Assembly: GCA_900317325.1 (NCBI GenBank)
Contig: ONGE01000017.1
Coordinates: 62,001 to 126,000 of the forward strand
DNA length: 64,000 nt
Source: an uncultured Prevotellaceae bacterium
GTDB lineage: Bacteria; Bacteroidota; Bacteroidia; Bacteroidales; Muribaculaceae
Direction of reading: 5' to 3'
The notes under the pieces are model-generated. The model was not told the DNA's origin and did no database searches. It worked only from the letters and a program-made list of their open reading frames with translations. Position numbers and translations under genes: made by a program. This document shows, in pieces, positions 31,596 through 39,988 of this stretch. Position 1 is the stretch's first letter; each line of letters opens with the position of its first letter.

Positions 31596-32639
31596 ATGAG
31601 AGAATTCAAAATACAACACACCGACAAGTCGATGGCTGATGCCATCCAACAGAAAATCGACCACCTGAACAAACCCAAAGGCTCGCTGGGCCGCCTCGAG
31701 GAGCTGGCCTTGCAGATCTGCCTCATCCAGCAGACCTTGACACCCAGCCTCAACCACCCCTGCCACCTGCTGCTGGGCGGTGATCACGGCATTGAACGCG
31801 AGGGCGTGAGCGTGTCGCCACGCGAGGTCACATGGCAACAGATGATCAATTTCACCCATGGCGGTGGCGGTGTGAACATGTTCTGCCGCCAACACGGCTT
31901 CAAGTTGCGCATCGTGGACACGGGCGTGGATTATGACCTGAGCCATGTCGATGGCATCATCGACCGCAAAATCGCCCGCGGCACCCGCAATTTCCTGCAT
32001 GAGCCCGCCATGAGTGAGGAGGAGTTTGACCGCGCCATCCAAACTGGCTGCGACCTGGCCGATGACTGCATCGCCGAGGGCTGCCAGGTGTTGTGCGTCG
32101 GCGAAATGGGCATCGCCAACACCTCGCCGTCAAGCATCTGGATGAGCCTGTTCGGTAACATCCCGCTTGACGAGTGCATCGGCGCCGGGGCAGGTCTTGA
32201 CCATCCAGGCATCCAACACAAGCGCGAAATCCTCACCCAGGCCTTGAAGCATTTCAATGAAACGATGGAGAACACGACCGAGAACGCCATCCGCTACTTC
32301 GGCGGCTTCGAGATGGTGACAGCCATCGGAGCAATGCTGCGAGGGGCCGAAAAACACCTTGTTGTGCTGGTTGACGGCTTTATCATGACCGCTTGTGCCA
32401 TCGCCGCCATCCAACTCTACCCTGCGGCACAGGACTACATGATTTTCACCCATTGCGGTGACGAGAGTGGCCACCGCCGCATGCTAGACATCGTCCACGC
32501 CAAGCCCATCCTCAACCTGGGCCTACGCCTCGGTGAGGGCACTGGAGCCTTGTGCGCCTACCCCATCATTGATTCGGCAGTGAGGATGATCAACGAAATG
32601 AACAACTTCGACACCGCCCACATCACTAAATACTTCTAA
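31596..32639 (+). CDS. cobT: Nicotinate-nucleotide-dimethylbenzimidazole phosphoribosyltransferase
   Basis: This 347-residue enzyme makes alpha-ribazole phosphate from a lower-ligand base and nicotinate mononucleotide. Motifs are LNKPKGSLGRLEELA, LGGDHGIEREGVS, GEMGIANTSPSS, GAGAGLDHPGI and, at the C-terminus, LRLGEGTGALCAYP with the catalytic Glu. The length is normal. No bluB or bza genes for ligand synthesis are present, so the base may be salvaged. Its stop overlaps the stop of the convergent cbiB gene by 4 bases. Confidence 0.95.
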   Translation: MREFKIQHTDKSMADAIQQKIDHLNKPKGSLGRLEELALQICLIQQTLTPSLNHPCHLLLGGDHGIEREGVSVSPREVTWQQMINFTHGGGGVNMFCRQHGFKLRIVDTGVDYDLSHVDGIIDRKIARGTRNFLHEPAMSEEEFDRAIQTGCDLADDCIAEGCQVLCVGEMGIANTSPSSIWMSLFGNIPLDECIGAGAGLDHPGIQHKREILTQALKHFNETMENTTENAIRYFGGFEMVTAIGAMLRGAEKHLVVLVDGFIMTACAIAAIQLYPAAQDYMIFTHCGDESGHRRMLDIVHAKPILNLGLRLGEGTGALCAYPIIDSAVRMINEMNNFDTAHITKYF

Positions 32640-33562
32640 AGAGATATCACCACGAGGGACGTCAAGACGAGCATAAGGAGTTCAGTCGTTCGGTTGATGC
32701 GGACGGCGGTTTGCATATCCTTGGTGTTGAGTTCACGGTCGTTCTCGCCGATGTAGGGTTTGTCGAAGAGTTCGCCGAAGTAGTAGTGAGGACCGCCGAA
32801 TCGGCAATCTAGGGCGCCGGCGAGGGCTGCCTCGGGGTAGCCGCTGTTGGGGCTGGCATGACGTCGTCCGTTTTTCCAAACGAACTTCAGGAGCGATAAT
32901 TTACCTGATGCGATGACCATCAGCAGGGCGGTCAGGCGAGCGGGGAGATAATTGGCCACGTCATCGATGCGGGCGGCCCAGCAGCCGAAATCCTTATAGC
33001 GCTCGGTGCGGTAGCCTATCATCGAGTCGAGGGTGTTGACCATCTTGTAGGCCAGCATGCCGGGCGTGCCCAACAATGCGAACCAAAACAGCGGTGCTAT
33101 TACGCCGTCGCTCAGGTTCTCGGCAAGGGTCTCGAGGGCGGCGGTGCGCACTTCTTGGGCCGTCAGTTGGGAGGTGTCGCGGCCGACGATACGGGCGACC
33201 TGCTTGCGTCCCTCGTCCAGCGAACGGTCCAGCGCCAGAAAAACCTCACGCACCTCGCGGATGAGCGTCGTTCCAGCCAAACAGTAGAAAATGATGACCG
33301 TGTCCAGAACTAACCACAAGATCATGCTGGGTACCAGCCGTTTCAGCCCCCACACGATAAAAAACACCATCAGAATCAAGACAATGGCCATCATAGCACC
33401 TTTGGCCATGCGATGGTTGCCCTTGTTGAGACGGTGCTCACCCCATGAAATCATCTTACCGAACCATACGACAGGATGAGGCAAACGTGACGGGTCACCG
33501 AACACAAAATCCAGCAACCAACCCAGTAACAACGGCAATATGAATATCGAAAACTCGTTCAT
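32636..33562 (-). CDS. cbiB: Adenosylcobinamide-phosphate synthase
   Basis: This 308-residue membrane protein attaches aminopropanol phosphate to adenosylcobyric acid. Motifs are LLGWLLDFVFGDPSRLPHPVVWFG at the N-terminus (DFVFGDPSRLPHP), ENLSDGVIAPLFWFALLGTPG, AYKMVNTLDSMIGY and ASPNSGYPEAALAGAL. It has four to five hydrophobic segments. It is the last gene of the reverse-strand operon cbiA, pduO-type gene, cbiP, cobD, cbiB, and a heptad array separates it from cobD. Confidence 0.94.
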   Translation of the reverse strand: MNEFSIFILPLLLGWLLDFVFGDPSRLPHPVVWFGKMISWGEHRLNKGNHRMAKGAMMAIVLILMVFFIVWGLKRLVPSMILWLVLDTVIIFYCLAGTTLIREVREVFLALDRSLDEGRKQVARIVGRDTSQLTAQEVRTAALETLAENLSDGVIAPLFWFALLGTPGMLAYKMVNTLDSMIGYRTERYKDFGCWAARIDDVANYLPARLTALLMVIASGKLSLLKFVWKNGRRHASPNSGYPEAALAGALDCRFGGPHYYFGELFDKPYIGENDRELNTKDMQTAVRINRTTELLMLVLTSLVVISL

Positions 33563-33564
33563 TA

Positions 33565-33668
33565 GTTTATTGTTTTTAGTTTCTAGTCCTTAGTTGGCAT
33601 CCGCCCACTTCTAACTCATAACTCCTGACTTCTAACTCCTAACTTCTAATAGTTTTTAGTTTAATTAG
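33565..33668. repeat. YTAR heptad array around an exact GGCATCCGCCCAC core
   Basis: TTTCTAGTCCTTAG lies on one side of the 13-mer at 33596-33608, and TTCTAACTCATAACTCC, TAACTCC and TAACTTC units lie on the other. The array reaches the cobD stop codon, which is itself a TAA of the repeat. Confidence 0.9.
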
Positions 33669-34645
33669 TGAAATTCGTAGTTCCTTATTGCGGCGACAAG
33701 GGCATCGTTCTCGGCAGGCGACTGGGTGGCGATGCGGAAGTGGTGTGGCGTGAGGCCCGTGAAATTGGAGGCGTCGCGGATGAGGATGCCGTGTTCGCGT
33801 GCCAAGTATTCCTTCAGTTCGGCTGCCGTTGTTTGACGAATGGTGCACAGGAAGAAATTGGTCTGTGTCTGTTGGGCTTCTATGCCCTCAATCTCGTTCA
33901 GCAGGGCGCGCAGACGTTGGGTCTCGGCCAGGTAAGATGGCAGGTCCGGAATAGCGGTTTTACCTCGTTGTACTAGCCATTTGCCGGCCTCAAGCGACAG
34001 GGCGTTGATGGCCCAAGGGCGGTATTGCTCACGCAAGCGGCTAATAATCGCTGAAGATGCCGTCACATAGCCCAAGCGCAGTCCCGGCACAGCATAGCGT
34101 TTGGTCATCGAGTGCAGCAATATGATGTCGTCACGGCCAACCACATCGGCAGGCTGCAGCAAGGAGGCCATCGTATAGTCCTCGTAGGACTGGTCCACGA
34201 TGAGCAGACGGTGTTGCCCGGCAAGCGCCGACACCTCGTCAACGGGCATCACATTGCCCGTGGGATTGTTGGGGTTGCACAGCCAGCACAGGGCGCCGTC
34301 CTCACGCTCCTCGTAGCCGAACACGCGGCAGGCATCCTCATATTCCCTGAACGTGGGTTGCGTCACATGGCAGGTACCCTCGTGGCGATAGGCTTGAGCA
34401 ATCAGGTAGATGGCATCGACTGCGCCGCTGGTCACCAACACCTCATCGGGGCGGATGCCACACTCACGGGCAATCATCTGCTCCAGCGAGGCCGCCGAAG
34501 GCTCAGGATAGGAACGCATGACGTCCAAGCGGGAACCCAGGTAGTCCTTAAGCGCACTCAGGTCAGTCCCGTTGTAGATGTTGGAACTGAAGTTCATCTC
34601 GATATTGTCGTAACGATACAGGTCGTCGCCGTGTCCTTCAATCAT
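33665..34645 (-). CDS. cobD: Threonine-phosphate decarboxylase, PLP-dependent
   Basis: This protein of 326 residues has the aminotransferase class I/II fold. It makes (R)-1-amino-2-propanol phosphate for CbiB. The PLP Lys is K182 in LLHSMTKRYAVPGLRLGY; NPNNPTGN and the substrate-binding segment MNFSSNIYNG are clear. It is slightly shorter than the Salmonella enzyme. It overlaps the end of cbiP by 8 bases. Its stop codon lies inside the heptad array. Confidence 0.92.
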   Translation of the reverse strand: MIEGHGDDLYRYDNIEMNFSSNIYNGTDLSALKDYLGSRLDVMRSYPEPSAASLEQMIARECGIRPDEVLVTSGAVDAIYLIAQAYRHEGTCHVTQPTFREYEDACRVFGYEEREDGALCWLCNPNNPTGNVMPVDEVSALAGQHRLLIVDQSYEDYTMASLLQPADVVGRDDIILLHSMTKRYAVPGLRLGYVTASSAIISRLREQYRPWAINALSLEAGKWLVQRGKTAIPDLPSYLAETQRLRALLNEIEGIEAQQTQTNFFLCTIRQTTAAELKEYLAREHGILIRDASNFTGLTPHHFRIATQSPAENDALVAAIRNYEFH

Positions 34646-36119
34646 GGTCAGTCAAGATTTGGTAGATTTTTTCCATATCGACATACCGGCGCACATGGGC
34701 TGCCAGCTTGTCGTATTGTTCTTCTTTGAAAACTGTGTAGTCAAACGGCTTGTCGCCCTCGTTGATTTTGTCCTTGAAAGGCTCCAACAGGAAATCGACA
34801 AACGCCGCATTATCAAGGATGCCGTGGACATAGGTGCCCATGCACTTGCCGTCAACGATGTAGCCGTCTTCGCGTCCGTCATCGAGGTGCAGCAGGGGGG
34901 ATGATTTGGCGTCACCCACAGGGTGCGTCTCGCCCTGATGAATCTCGTAGCCTTGGCCATATTGACAAGTGACTTGGCGCGTCTGCTTGTCACCGTTCAT
35001 CGTAGTGGTCGTGGGCAGCAACCCCAAGCCTGGCAAACGCTCGATATCGCCTTCCACATGGTCGGGGTCCAGCACTTCCATGCCCATCATCTGATAACCG
35101 CCACAGATGCCCAGCACTGCCGCTCCCTCGCGATGGGCTCGGACGATGGCTTGGGCACAGCCGTTGCGACGCAGTTCATACAGATCGTGCAGCGTGGACT
35201 TGGTGCCCGGCAGAATGATGATATCGGCTTTCTTGATGTCCTCGGTATTGTTGGTGTAGAACAGGTGAACTCGCGGGTCGCGCTCCAGCGCGTCAAAGTC
35301 GGTGTAATTGGACAAGTGCCGCAGCATGACAACGGCCACATTGACCTTGCCACGCTCGGCCTGCATCGACTTTTGCGCCAGCGCCACGCTGTCCTCCTCC
35401 TCGATATAAATGTCTTTGTAGTAAGGGATAACACCCAGCACCGGAACACCACAGATGTCTTCCAGCATCTTGCGGCCCTCGTCAAACAGGCGCATATCGC
35501 CACGGAACTTGTTGATAATGATACCCTTGATGAGGCGGCGGTCTTCGGGCGTCTGCAAGGCGATGCTGCCATAGACCGAGGCAAACACCCCACCCCGGTC
35601 GATGTCGCCCACAAGAATCACATCGGCATGGGCATGACGTGCCATGGGCAGATTCACCAAATCGGTATCACGCAGGTTAATCTCCGAAATGCTGCCTGCA
35701 CCCTCCATCACGATGGGATTATAACGCGAAGCCAATCGGTCAAAGGCAGTGCTCACCTCACGGCGATAGTCGATGTCGGACGTGCCGCGACGCCAGTAGT
35801 CGTAGGCGTTCTTGTTGCCGATGGGCTTGCCGTGCAGGATGACTTGCGAGGTGTGGTCACTTTGGGGCTTCAGCAGCAGCGGATTCATGTCGGTGTGGCA
35901 AGGAATGCCGGCCGCCTCGGCTTGTACGGCTTGAGCTCGCCCGATTTCAAAGCCCTCGGGCGTAGCAAAGGAGTTCAACGCCATATTTTGGGCTTTGAAC
36001 GGGGCCGGACTGTAGCCGTCTTGCTTGAAAATGCGGCAAAAGGCAGCGGCGACGATGCTCTTGCCCACGTCGCTGCCCGTGCCGGCAAACATTACTGGAT
36101 GCAATCGCTTGTTACTCAT
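34638..36119 (-). CDS. cbiP: Cobyric acid synthase
   Basis: This 493-residue glutamine amidotransferase amidates four side chains of adenosylcobyrinic diamide. It begins with the dethiobiotin-synthetase-like P-loop GTGSDVGKS (residues 13-21) and KAQNMALNSF. The C-terminal GATase domain has the nucleophile Cys in AVLGICGGYQMMG and the His of YVHGILDN. DIDRGGVFASVYG and PGTKSTLHDL are family motifs. It overlaps the adenosyltransferase gene by 4 bases and cobD by 8. Confidence 0.96.
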   Translation of the reverse strand: MSNKRLHPVMFAGTGSDVGKSIVAAAFCRIFKQDGYSPAPFKAQNMALNSFATPEGFEIGRAQAVQAEAAGIPCHTDMNPLLLKPQSDHTSQVILHGKPIGNKNAYDYWRRGTSDIDYRREVSTAFDRLASRYNPIVMEGAGSISEINLRDTDLVNLPMARHAHADVILVGDIDRGGVFASVYGSIALQTPEDRRLIKGIIINKFRGDMRLFDEGRKMLEDICGVPVLGVIPYYKDIYIEEEDSVALAQKSMQAERGKVNVAVVMLRHLSNYTDFDALERDPRVHLFYTNNTEDIKKADIIILPGTKSTLHDLYELRRNGCAQAIVRAHREGAAVLGICGGYQMMGMEVLDPDHVEGDIERLPGLGLLPTTTTMNGDKQTRQVTCQYGQGYEIHQGETHPVGDAKSSPLLHLDDGREDGYIVDGKCMGTYVHGILDNAAFVDFLLEPFKDKINEGDKPFDYTVFKEEQYDKLAAHVRRYVDMEKIYQILTDHD

Positions 36120-36622
36120 TCTTTCTCGTTGGCTAAGACAAACAGATAATCGGACAGTCGGTTCATCATCACCAGAATCGAACTGTCAACAGGATGTTCC
36201 CGATGCAGCGACCACAGGCGGCGTTCTACAGTACGAACCTGCGTGCGCGCCAAGTGGATGAATGCCGCCAATTGTGAGCCCCCTCCGGGTACGACGAAAC
36301 CACCCTGATAATCGGCATTGTCGATGGCTCGCTCCAATTGAGCGGTGATTTCGGCCGCATGGAGTTCACGCGGATTGATGCTGCCATCGGGCGTGGCGAT
36401 GTGACTCATTACCGTCATCAGTTCGCGCTGAACGGCATGGATGATTTGTAGAGCCACAGCATCATGCGTCTCGTCAAGCATCGACCGCACAACACCCAGG
36501 TGGGCGTTCAATTGGTCAATCTGCCCGTTGGTCTCGATGCGAGGATTATCCTTTGCGACCCTCACGCCGTCGCGCAGGCTGGTCATGCCCTCATCGCCTG
36601 TTTTGGTATATATCTGTTTCAT
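36116..36622 (-). CDS. PduO-type ATP:cob(I)alamin adenosyltransferase
   Basis: This 168-residue protein transfers the adenosyl group from ATP to the corrinoid cobalt. The N-terminal YTKTGDEGMTSLRDGVRV carries the ATP-binding signature, and ARTQVRTVERRLW near the C-terminus holds the conserved Arg residues. It is the PduO type, not CobA/BtuR. It overlaps cbiP by 4 bases. Between it and the upstream cbiA part lies a short heptad array. Confidence 0.93.
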   Translation of the reverse strand: MKQIYTKTGDEGMTSLRDGVRVAKDNPRIETNGQIDQLNAHLGVVRSMLDETHDAVALQIIHAVQRELMTVMSHIATPDGSINPRELHAAEITAQLERAIDNADYQGGFVVPGGGSQLAAFIHLARTQVRTVERRLWSLHREHPVDSSILVMMNRLSDYLFVLANEKE

Positions 36623-36655
36623 ATTAGTTTCTAGTCCTTAGTTTCTAGTTGGTAA
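36623..36655. repeat. Short YTAR heptad array that encodes the end of cbiA
   Basis: The heptads TTAGTTTCTAGTCCTTAG run into the gene at 36638. Read on the reverse strand, the bases CCAACTAGAAACTAA give the last codons P-T-R-N and the TAA stop of the cbiA C-terminal part. Confidence 0.85.
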
Positions 36656-37207
36656 TAGATATAAATGGGTGTAACTTGCCAGCACATTCTTGTAGCGAAG
36701 GACGGGTGTGGGCACGGGTTCGCCCTTGGCATTATAGACCTGAGTCACTGATGGCGGCACCTCGCCCAAGAATTGCGTGTAGTGGAACTCATGCCCGCGA
36801 AATTCCTGGCCATCGAGCACGAAACGGCGATAACCCAGCGAGAGTTTGCGGTCTTCTTTACGCGCCGTGACGCTATAGGGCAACACGCCGCACATGTGGA
36901 ACTCGCCCTCGTCGGTAACGATTTTTTCACACAGGTACATCATACCGCCACACTCGGCGATGATGTGTCCGCCTCGCTCGGCATACTCCTTGATGGCTCG
37001 CCTTGTCGCCTCGGCAGCCACCAGCGCCTCCAAATGTTTCTCGGGATAACCGCCCGGCAGGTAGAGCAATGCCACATCGTCAAGACAAGGGACATCGGTC
37101 TCGGGATTGAAGAAAGAGACATTCTCCAACCTGTCGATATTCTCCTGATAAATAAAGGAGAATGACTCGTCGTTACGGGCGATTAAAGTTCTAAGAGCCG
37201 TTGCCAT
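36638..37207 (-). CDS. cbiA: Cobyrinate a,c-diamide synthase, C-terminal glutaminase part (split CbiA)
   Basis: This 189-residue frame encodes the class I glutamine amidotransferase half of CbiA: LIARNDESFSFIYQENIDRL, LLYLPGGYPEKHLEAL, the nucleophile Cys in GGHIIAECGGMMYL, and the terminal GHEFHYTQF with the catalytic His. It lies one frame away from the P-loop half and overlaps it by 25 bases. An ATG (37205-37207) inside the overlap, with GAAAAG a few bases upstream, could allow separate translation by coupling. Otherwise a frameshift has broken a normally single gene. The last residues and stop come from a heptad repeat. Confidence 0.9.
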   Translation of the reverse strand: MATALRTLIARNDESFSFIYQENIDRLENVSFFNPETDVPCLDDVALLYLPGGYPEKHLEALVAAEATRRAIKEYAERGGHIIAECGGMMYLCEKIVTDEGEFHMCGVLPYSVTARKEDRKLSLGYRRFVLDGQEFRGHEFHYTQFLGEVPPSVTQVYNAKGEPVPTPVLRYKNVLASYTHLYLLPTRN

Positions 37208-37836
37208 GCCACATTCTTTTCTAACAGTTCAACCAAAAGTTGGCTTTCGGGTTTCTCACTGAAATCCAACCCCAAGTAGCGTGAACCTTGCTCGAGTTCG
37301 GCTTTCTTGGGCAGGTAACCATAGCAATCCACGCCCAAATCGTCACACACCTGCTGCAGCATGACGAAATGCCTTGCCGACCCCACACGATTGAAAATCA
37401 CGCCGCTGATGTGCACGTCCTTGCGGAAATTGATGAAGCCCGACAGGAGTGCCGCCATTGAGTAAGCCGCCGACTTGGCATCAACCACCAGCACGACAGG
37501 CAAGTCCAGCACGCGGGCTATTTCGGCCGAAGAACCCTTGTCGCGGTCATAGCCGTCGAACAGGCCCATCATGCTCTCGACAACGCACACATCGGCATCC
37601 TTGCCATAGTGGTCGTACAATTCCCGCACATGCTCAGGCGTAGCCATGAACGTATCAAGATTTATACTCGGCCGGCCACACACCGCCGCATGAAACTTCG
37701 TGTCGATATAATCAGGTCCACACTTAAACGGCTGAACCCTATACCCCTTAAGGGTAAACAATGCCATCAGCCCCCGAGCAACAGTCGTCTTGCCCGAGCC
37801 ACTGTTAGGCGCCGCTATCACAAATCCACGTCCCAT
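37183..37836 (-). CDS. cbiA: Cobyrinate a,c-diamide synthase, N-terminal ATPase part (split CbiA)
   Basis: This 217-residue frame holds the dethiobiotin-synthetase-like half of CbiA: P-loop APNSGSGKTT (residues 9-18), FKCGPDYIDTKFHA, INLDTFM, VVESMMGLFDGYD and LGYLPKKAEL-type DCYGYLPKKAELEQGSR. It ends in WQRLLEL just where the linker to the glutaminase domain should begin. Orthologues are one protein of roughly 430-460 residues; the two halves add up to slightly less, so a few linker residues may be missing. It is the first gene of the operon, with a TAAATTTG promoter 8 bases before its ATG. Confidence 0.9.
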   Translation of the reverse strand: MGRGFVIAAPNSGSGKTTVARGLMALFTLKGYRVQPFKCGPDYIDTKFHAAVCGRPSINLDTFMATPEHVRELYDHYGKDADVCVVESMMGLFDGYDRDKGSSAEIARVLDLPVVLVVDAKSAAYSMAALLSGFINFRKDVHISGVIFNRVGSARHFVMLQQVCDDLGVDCYGYLPKKAELEQGSRYLGLDFSEKPESQLLVELLEKNVAWQRLLEL

Positions 37837-37844
37837 ATAACCTG

Positions 37845-37852
37845 CAAATTTA
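37845..37852 (-). promoter_or_regulatory. TAAATTTG element 8 bases before the cbiA ATG
   Basis: It has the same sequence and the same spacing to the ATG as the cbiHC promoter at 20875, which points to a near-leaderless transcript. Confidence 0.65.
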
Positions 37853-37985
37853 CAAAAAAATACCGAAAACCAATAGTGTTGGAACAGTTAATTCCGCTTG
37901 ACAAGCAACGGATTTTTTGTGGGGGCATAACGTGCCCCCACTTTCTCGGGCAAACATACCGAAGATGGTGAAGTTTTGCGGGCAA

Positions 37986-38155
37986 TCAACCAAGGGGAAG
38001 TATTATCTCCATGCCGTGGTCATCGACGTTGCACTGCTGGATGTCATAGAGGAAACGGTACTGCCTTTCGTCTCCTTCCAGAAGCGGATGATGTTGTACT
38101 CGATCTCGAGGCGGAATGCGGAGATCAATGATGTCAATTGTTGGATGTCAATCAT
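37986..38155 (-). pseudogene. Possible gene remnant with an internal frameshift
   Basis: Most of the 477-base gap between cbiA and the AAA gene holds nothing clear. One reverse-strand frame starts MIDIQQLTSLISAFRLEIEY and continues NIIRFWKETK. The neighbouring frame then continues as RQYRFLYDIQQCNVDDHG and MEIILPLG to a stop. Read together they look like the end of a real protein, but I cannot name it. The amino-acid pattern is the only evidence. Confidence 0.25.
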
Positions 38156-38313
38156 AGATCAAAATACATGGTTTTGGGCATGAAAATGTCCACCCGAAGG
38201 AAAAAATTAATAAATATTAACAGATTTCCGTTGAATTCTTTCTTTCAATGTTACCATAAAGAAAGTGGGTTGGTTGGCCCATCGAAACTTTTATTCATCA
38301 TTAATTATAAAAT

Positions 38314-39929
38314 TATGGGAAGAAAACGAGTTCACATCGCTCCTAGTTTGAAAATTGATTTGGACGGAAATCTGATTTCCGAGAAGAAAGAGAAAGACGT
38401 CAATGAGTTGACGCTGTTGCAAACCATTGAGCGCGTGGTGGAATTGTCATTGTCTTCACGACTTGGCGTGACCCCTGTGCAGGCTGTGCTGTTTTCTATC
38501 TGCCTGAACTGCGGTCCCTACCGCATCAATTATGACGACCTGGCTTCTCATCTCGATATAGGCAATGTGCGGGTGCTGAGTTACGGAAAGGACCTTGACG
38601 CGCTGGTGCGACGCCGCCTGCTCCGCTACCGCGATGTAATGGACGGGGATAGTGTCGGCGTCCCCCGTGATGTGCTCAAGGCCTTGAAAAATGACGAGGT
38701 TCCCGAGTTGCCCAGGATCAAGGGGCTCGATGTGTTTGATTTCTTCGAGGCGGTGAACCGCATTTTCAACGACCTGATTGATGATGCCGCCACCTTCTAT
38801 GAGGTGCGTCAGGAACTCGAGGACCTTGTCGCCGCCAATCCCAAGTTGGAGTTTGTCAAGCGCCTTCGCGCACTCAAGCTCAGAGGAGAAAACTGGATGA
38901 TTCTTTTCTTCTTCATCCACCTCTGTGTCAATAAGGACTATAACCGCATCCGCTGCGGCGAATTGAGCCAGCTCTTCACCCGCCAGAGCCGTTTCAGCGA
39001 GGCGCGCAGTGCGCTGCAGAGTGGTAAGCATCCATTGATGGAGAAGAAACTCATTGAACACTTTTGTGAAGACGGCATCGCCGACCCCACGACCTACTGC
39101 CTCACCAGTTCGGCCAAGAGTAACCTGTTGTGCGAGCTCAATCTCAAGACCAGCGATGTCAGAATCTCCGATTTGCGCAATCCTGCCGACCTCACCCCCA
39201 AGGAGATGTTCTATCCCGCCGAAGTCGGGAAGCAGGTGGTGGAACTGTCAGGGTTTCCGCCAGGGCTTTGCGTGCCTGTTCTACGGCGGCCCTGGCACGG
39301 GCAAGACCGAGACCGTCTATCAGTTGGCGCGCCGCACGGGTCGCCCCATTATGACGGTCGATGTGCCGCAAATCAAGAGCAAATGGGTGGGCGAAAGCGA
39401 AAAGAACCTCAAGGCGCTGTTTGAACGCTACCGTGAAGCGGTGAACCGCTGCGAGGTGGCGCCCATCCTGTTCTTCAACGAGGCCGATGCCATCATCGGC
39501 AAGCGCAAGAGCGGTGCCGAGTATGCAGTGGACAAGATGGAGAACACCCTCCAGAACATCCTGCTGCAGGAGATGGAGAACCTTGACGGCATCCTCATCG
39601 CCACGACCAACCTCGAGGGTAATCTTGACAGCGCATTCGAACGCCGCTTCCTCTACAAAATCAAGTTCGAGACGCCCGATGCCACAGTCCGTGCCAAGAT
39701 TTGGCAAGAGATGATTAAAGACCTTACCGAGGCCGAGGCCGGGCATCTGGCCAAAATCTTCGACTTCAGCGGAGGGCAAATCGAGAACGTCGCCCGTAAG
39801 TATGCCATCAGCGGCATCCTCTATGGTGCTGGTGCCAAGCCTCGTCTGGAGCAGTTGGTGGACTACTGCAAGAGCGAGCAGTTGGCGAGCAAGACGGTTG
39901 CCAAGTCAGTCGGTTTTCACACCGCCTGA
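38314..39929 (+). pseudogene. AAA-type ATPase, frameshifted before Walker A
   Basis: The first frame (ATG 38314, MGRKRVHIAPSLKIDLDGN) encodes a roughly 310-residue N-terminal domain with a winged-helix-like stretch (RINYDDLASHLDIGNVRVLSYG). It should continue into the ATPase but shifts frame near 39245-39270. The second frame carries ACLFYGGPGTGKTETVYQLA (Walker A), KSKWVGESEKNLKALF, PILFFNEADAIIGKR (Walker B with Asn-Glu) and ATTNLEGNLDSAFERRF, to 39929. In relatives, about 15-20 residues lie between the two parts, so a short deletion is likely. A sequencing error is possible. It is followed by cassette-like small genes. Its role is unknown. Confidence 0.7.
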
Positions 39930-39982
39930 TACGCAAATCAAGTGAATGTTCAACCCTTAAAACGGAGCTCATATCTTGAGAT
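39926..39982 (+). repeat. 57-bp spacer repeat, copy 1
   Basis: It begins at the TGA stop of the AAA gene and is 52/57 identical to 40702-40758. It contains AAATCAAGTGAATGTTCAAC and TTAAAACGGA. Where copy 2 has the ATG of the next gene, this copy has ATC. Confidence 0.92.
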
Positions 39983-39988
39983 TTGATT

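Noticed and set aside
34923-36149. Plus-strand frame of 408 codons opposite cbiP
   Set aside because: It is antisense to cobyric acid synthase with complete motifs, and its translation is His/Gln-rich without a domain.
37183-37236. Classical slippery heptamer for programmed frameshifting in cbiA
   Set aside because: The overlap has no A-AAA-AAG or similar heptamer and no obvious downstream stem, so programmed frameshifting is not supported directly.
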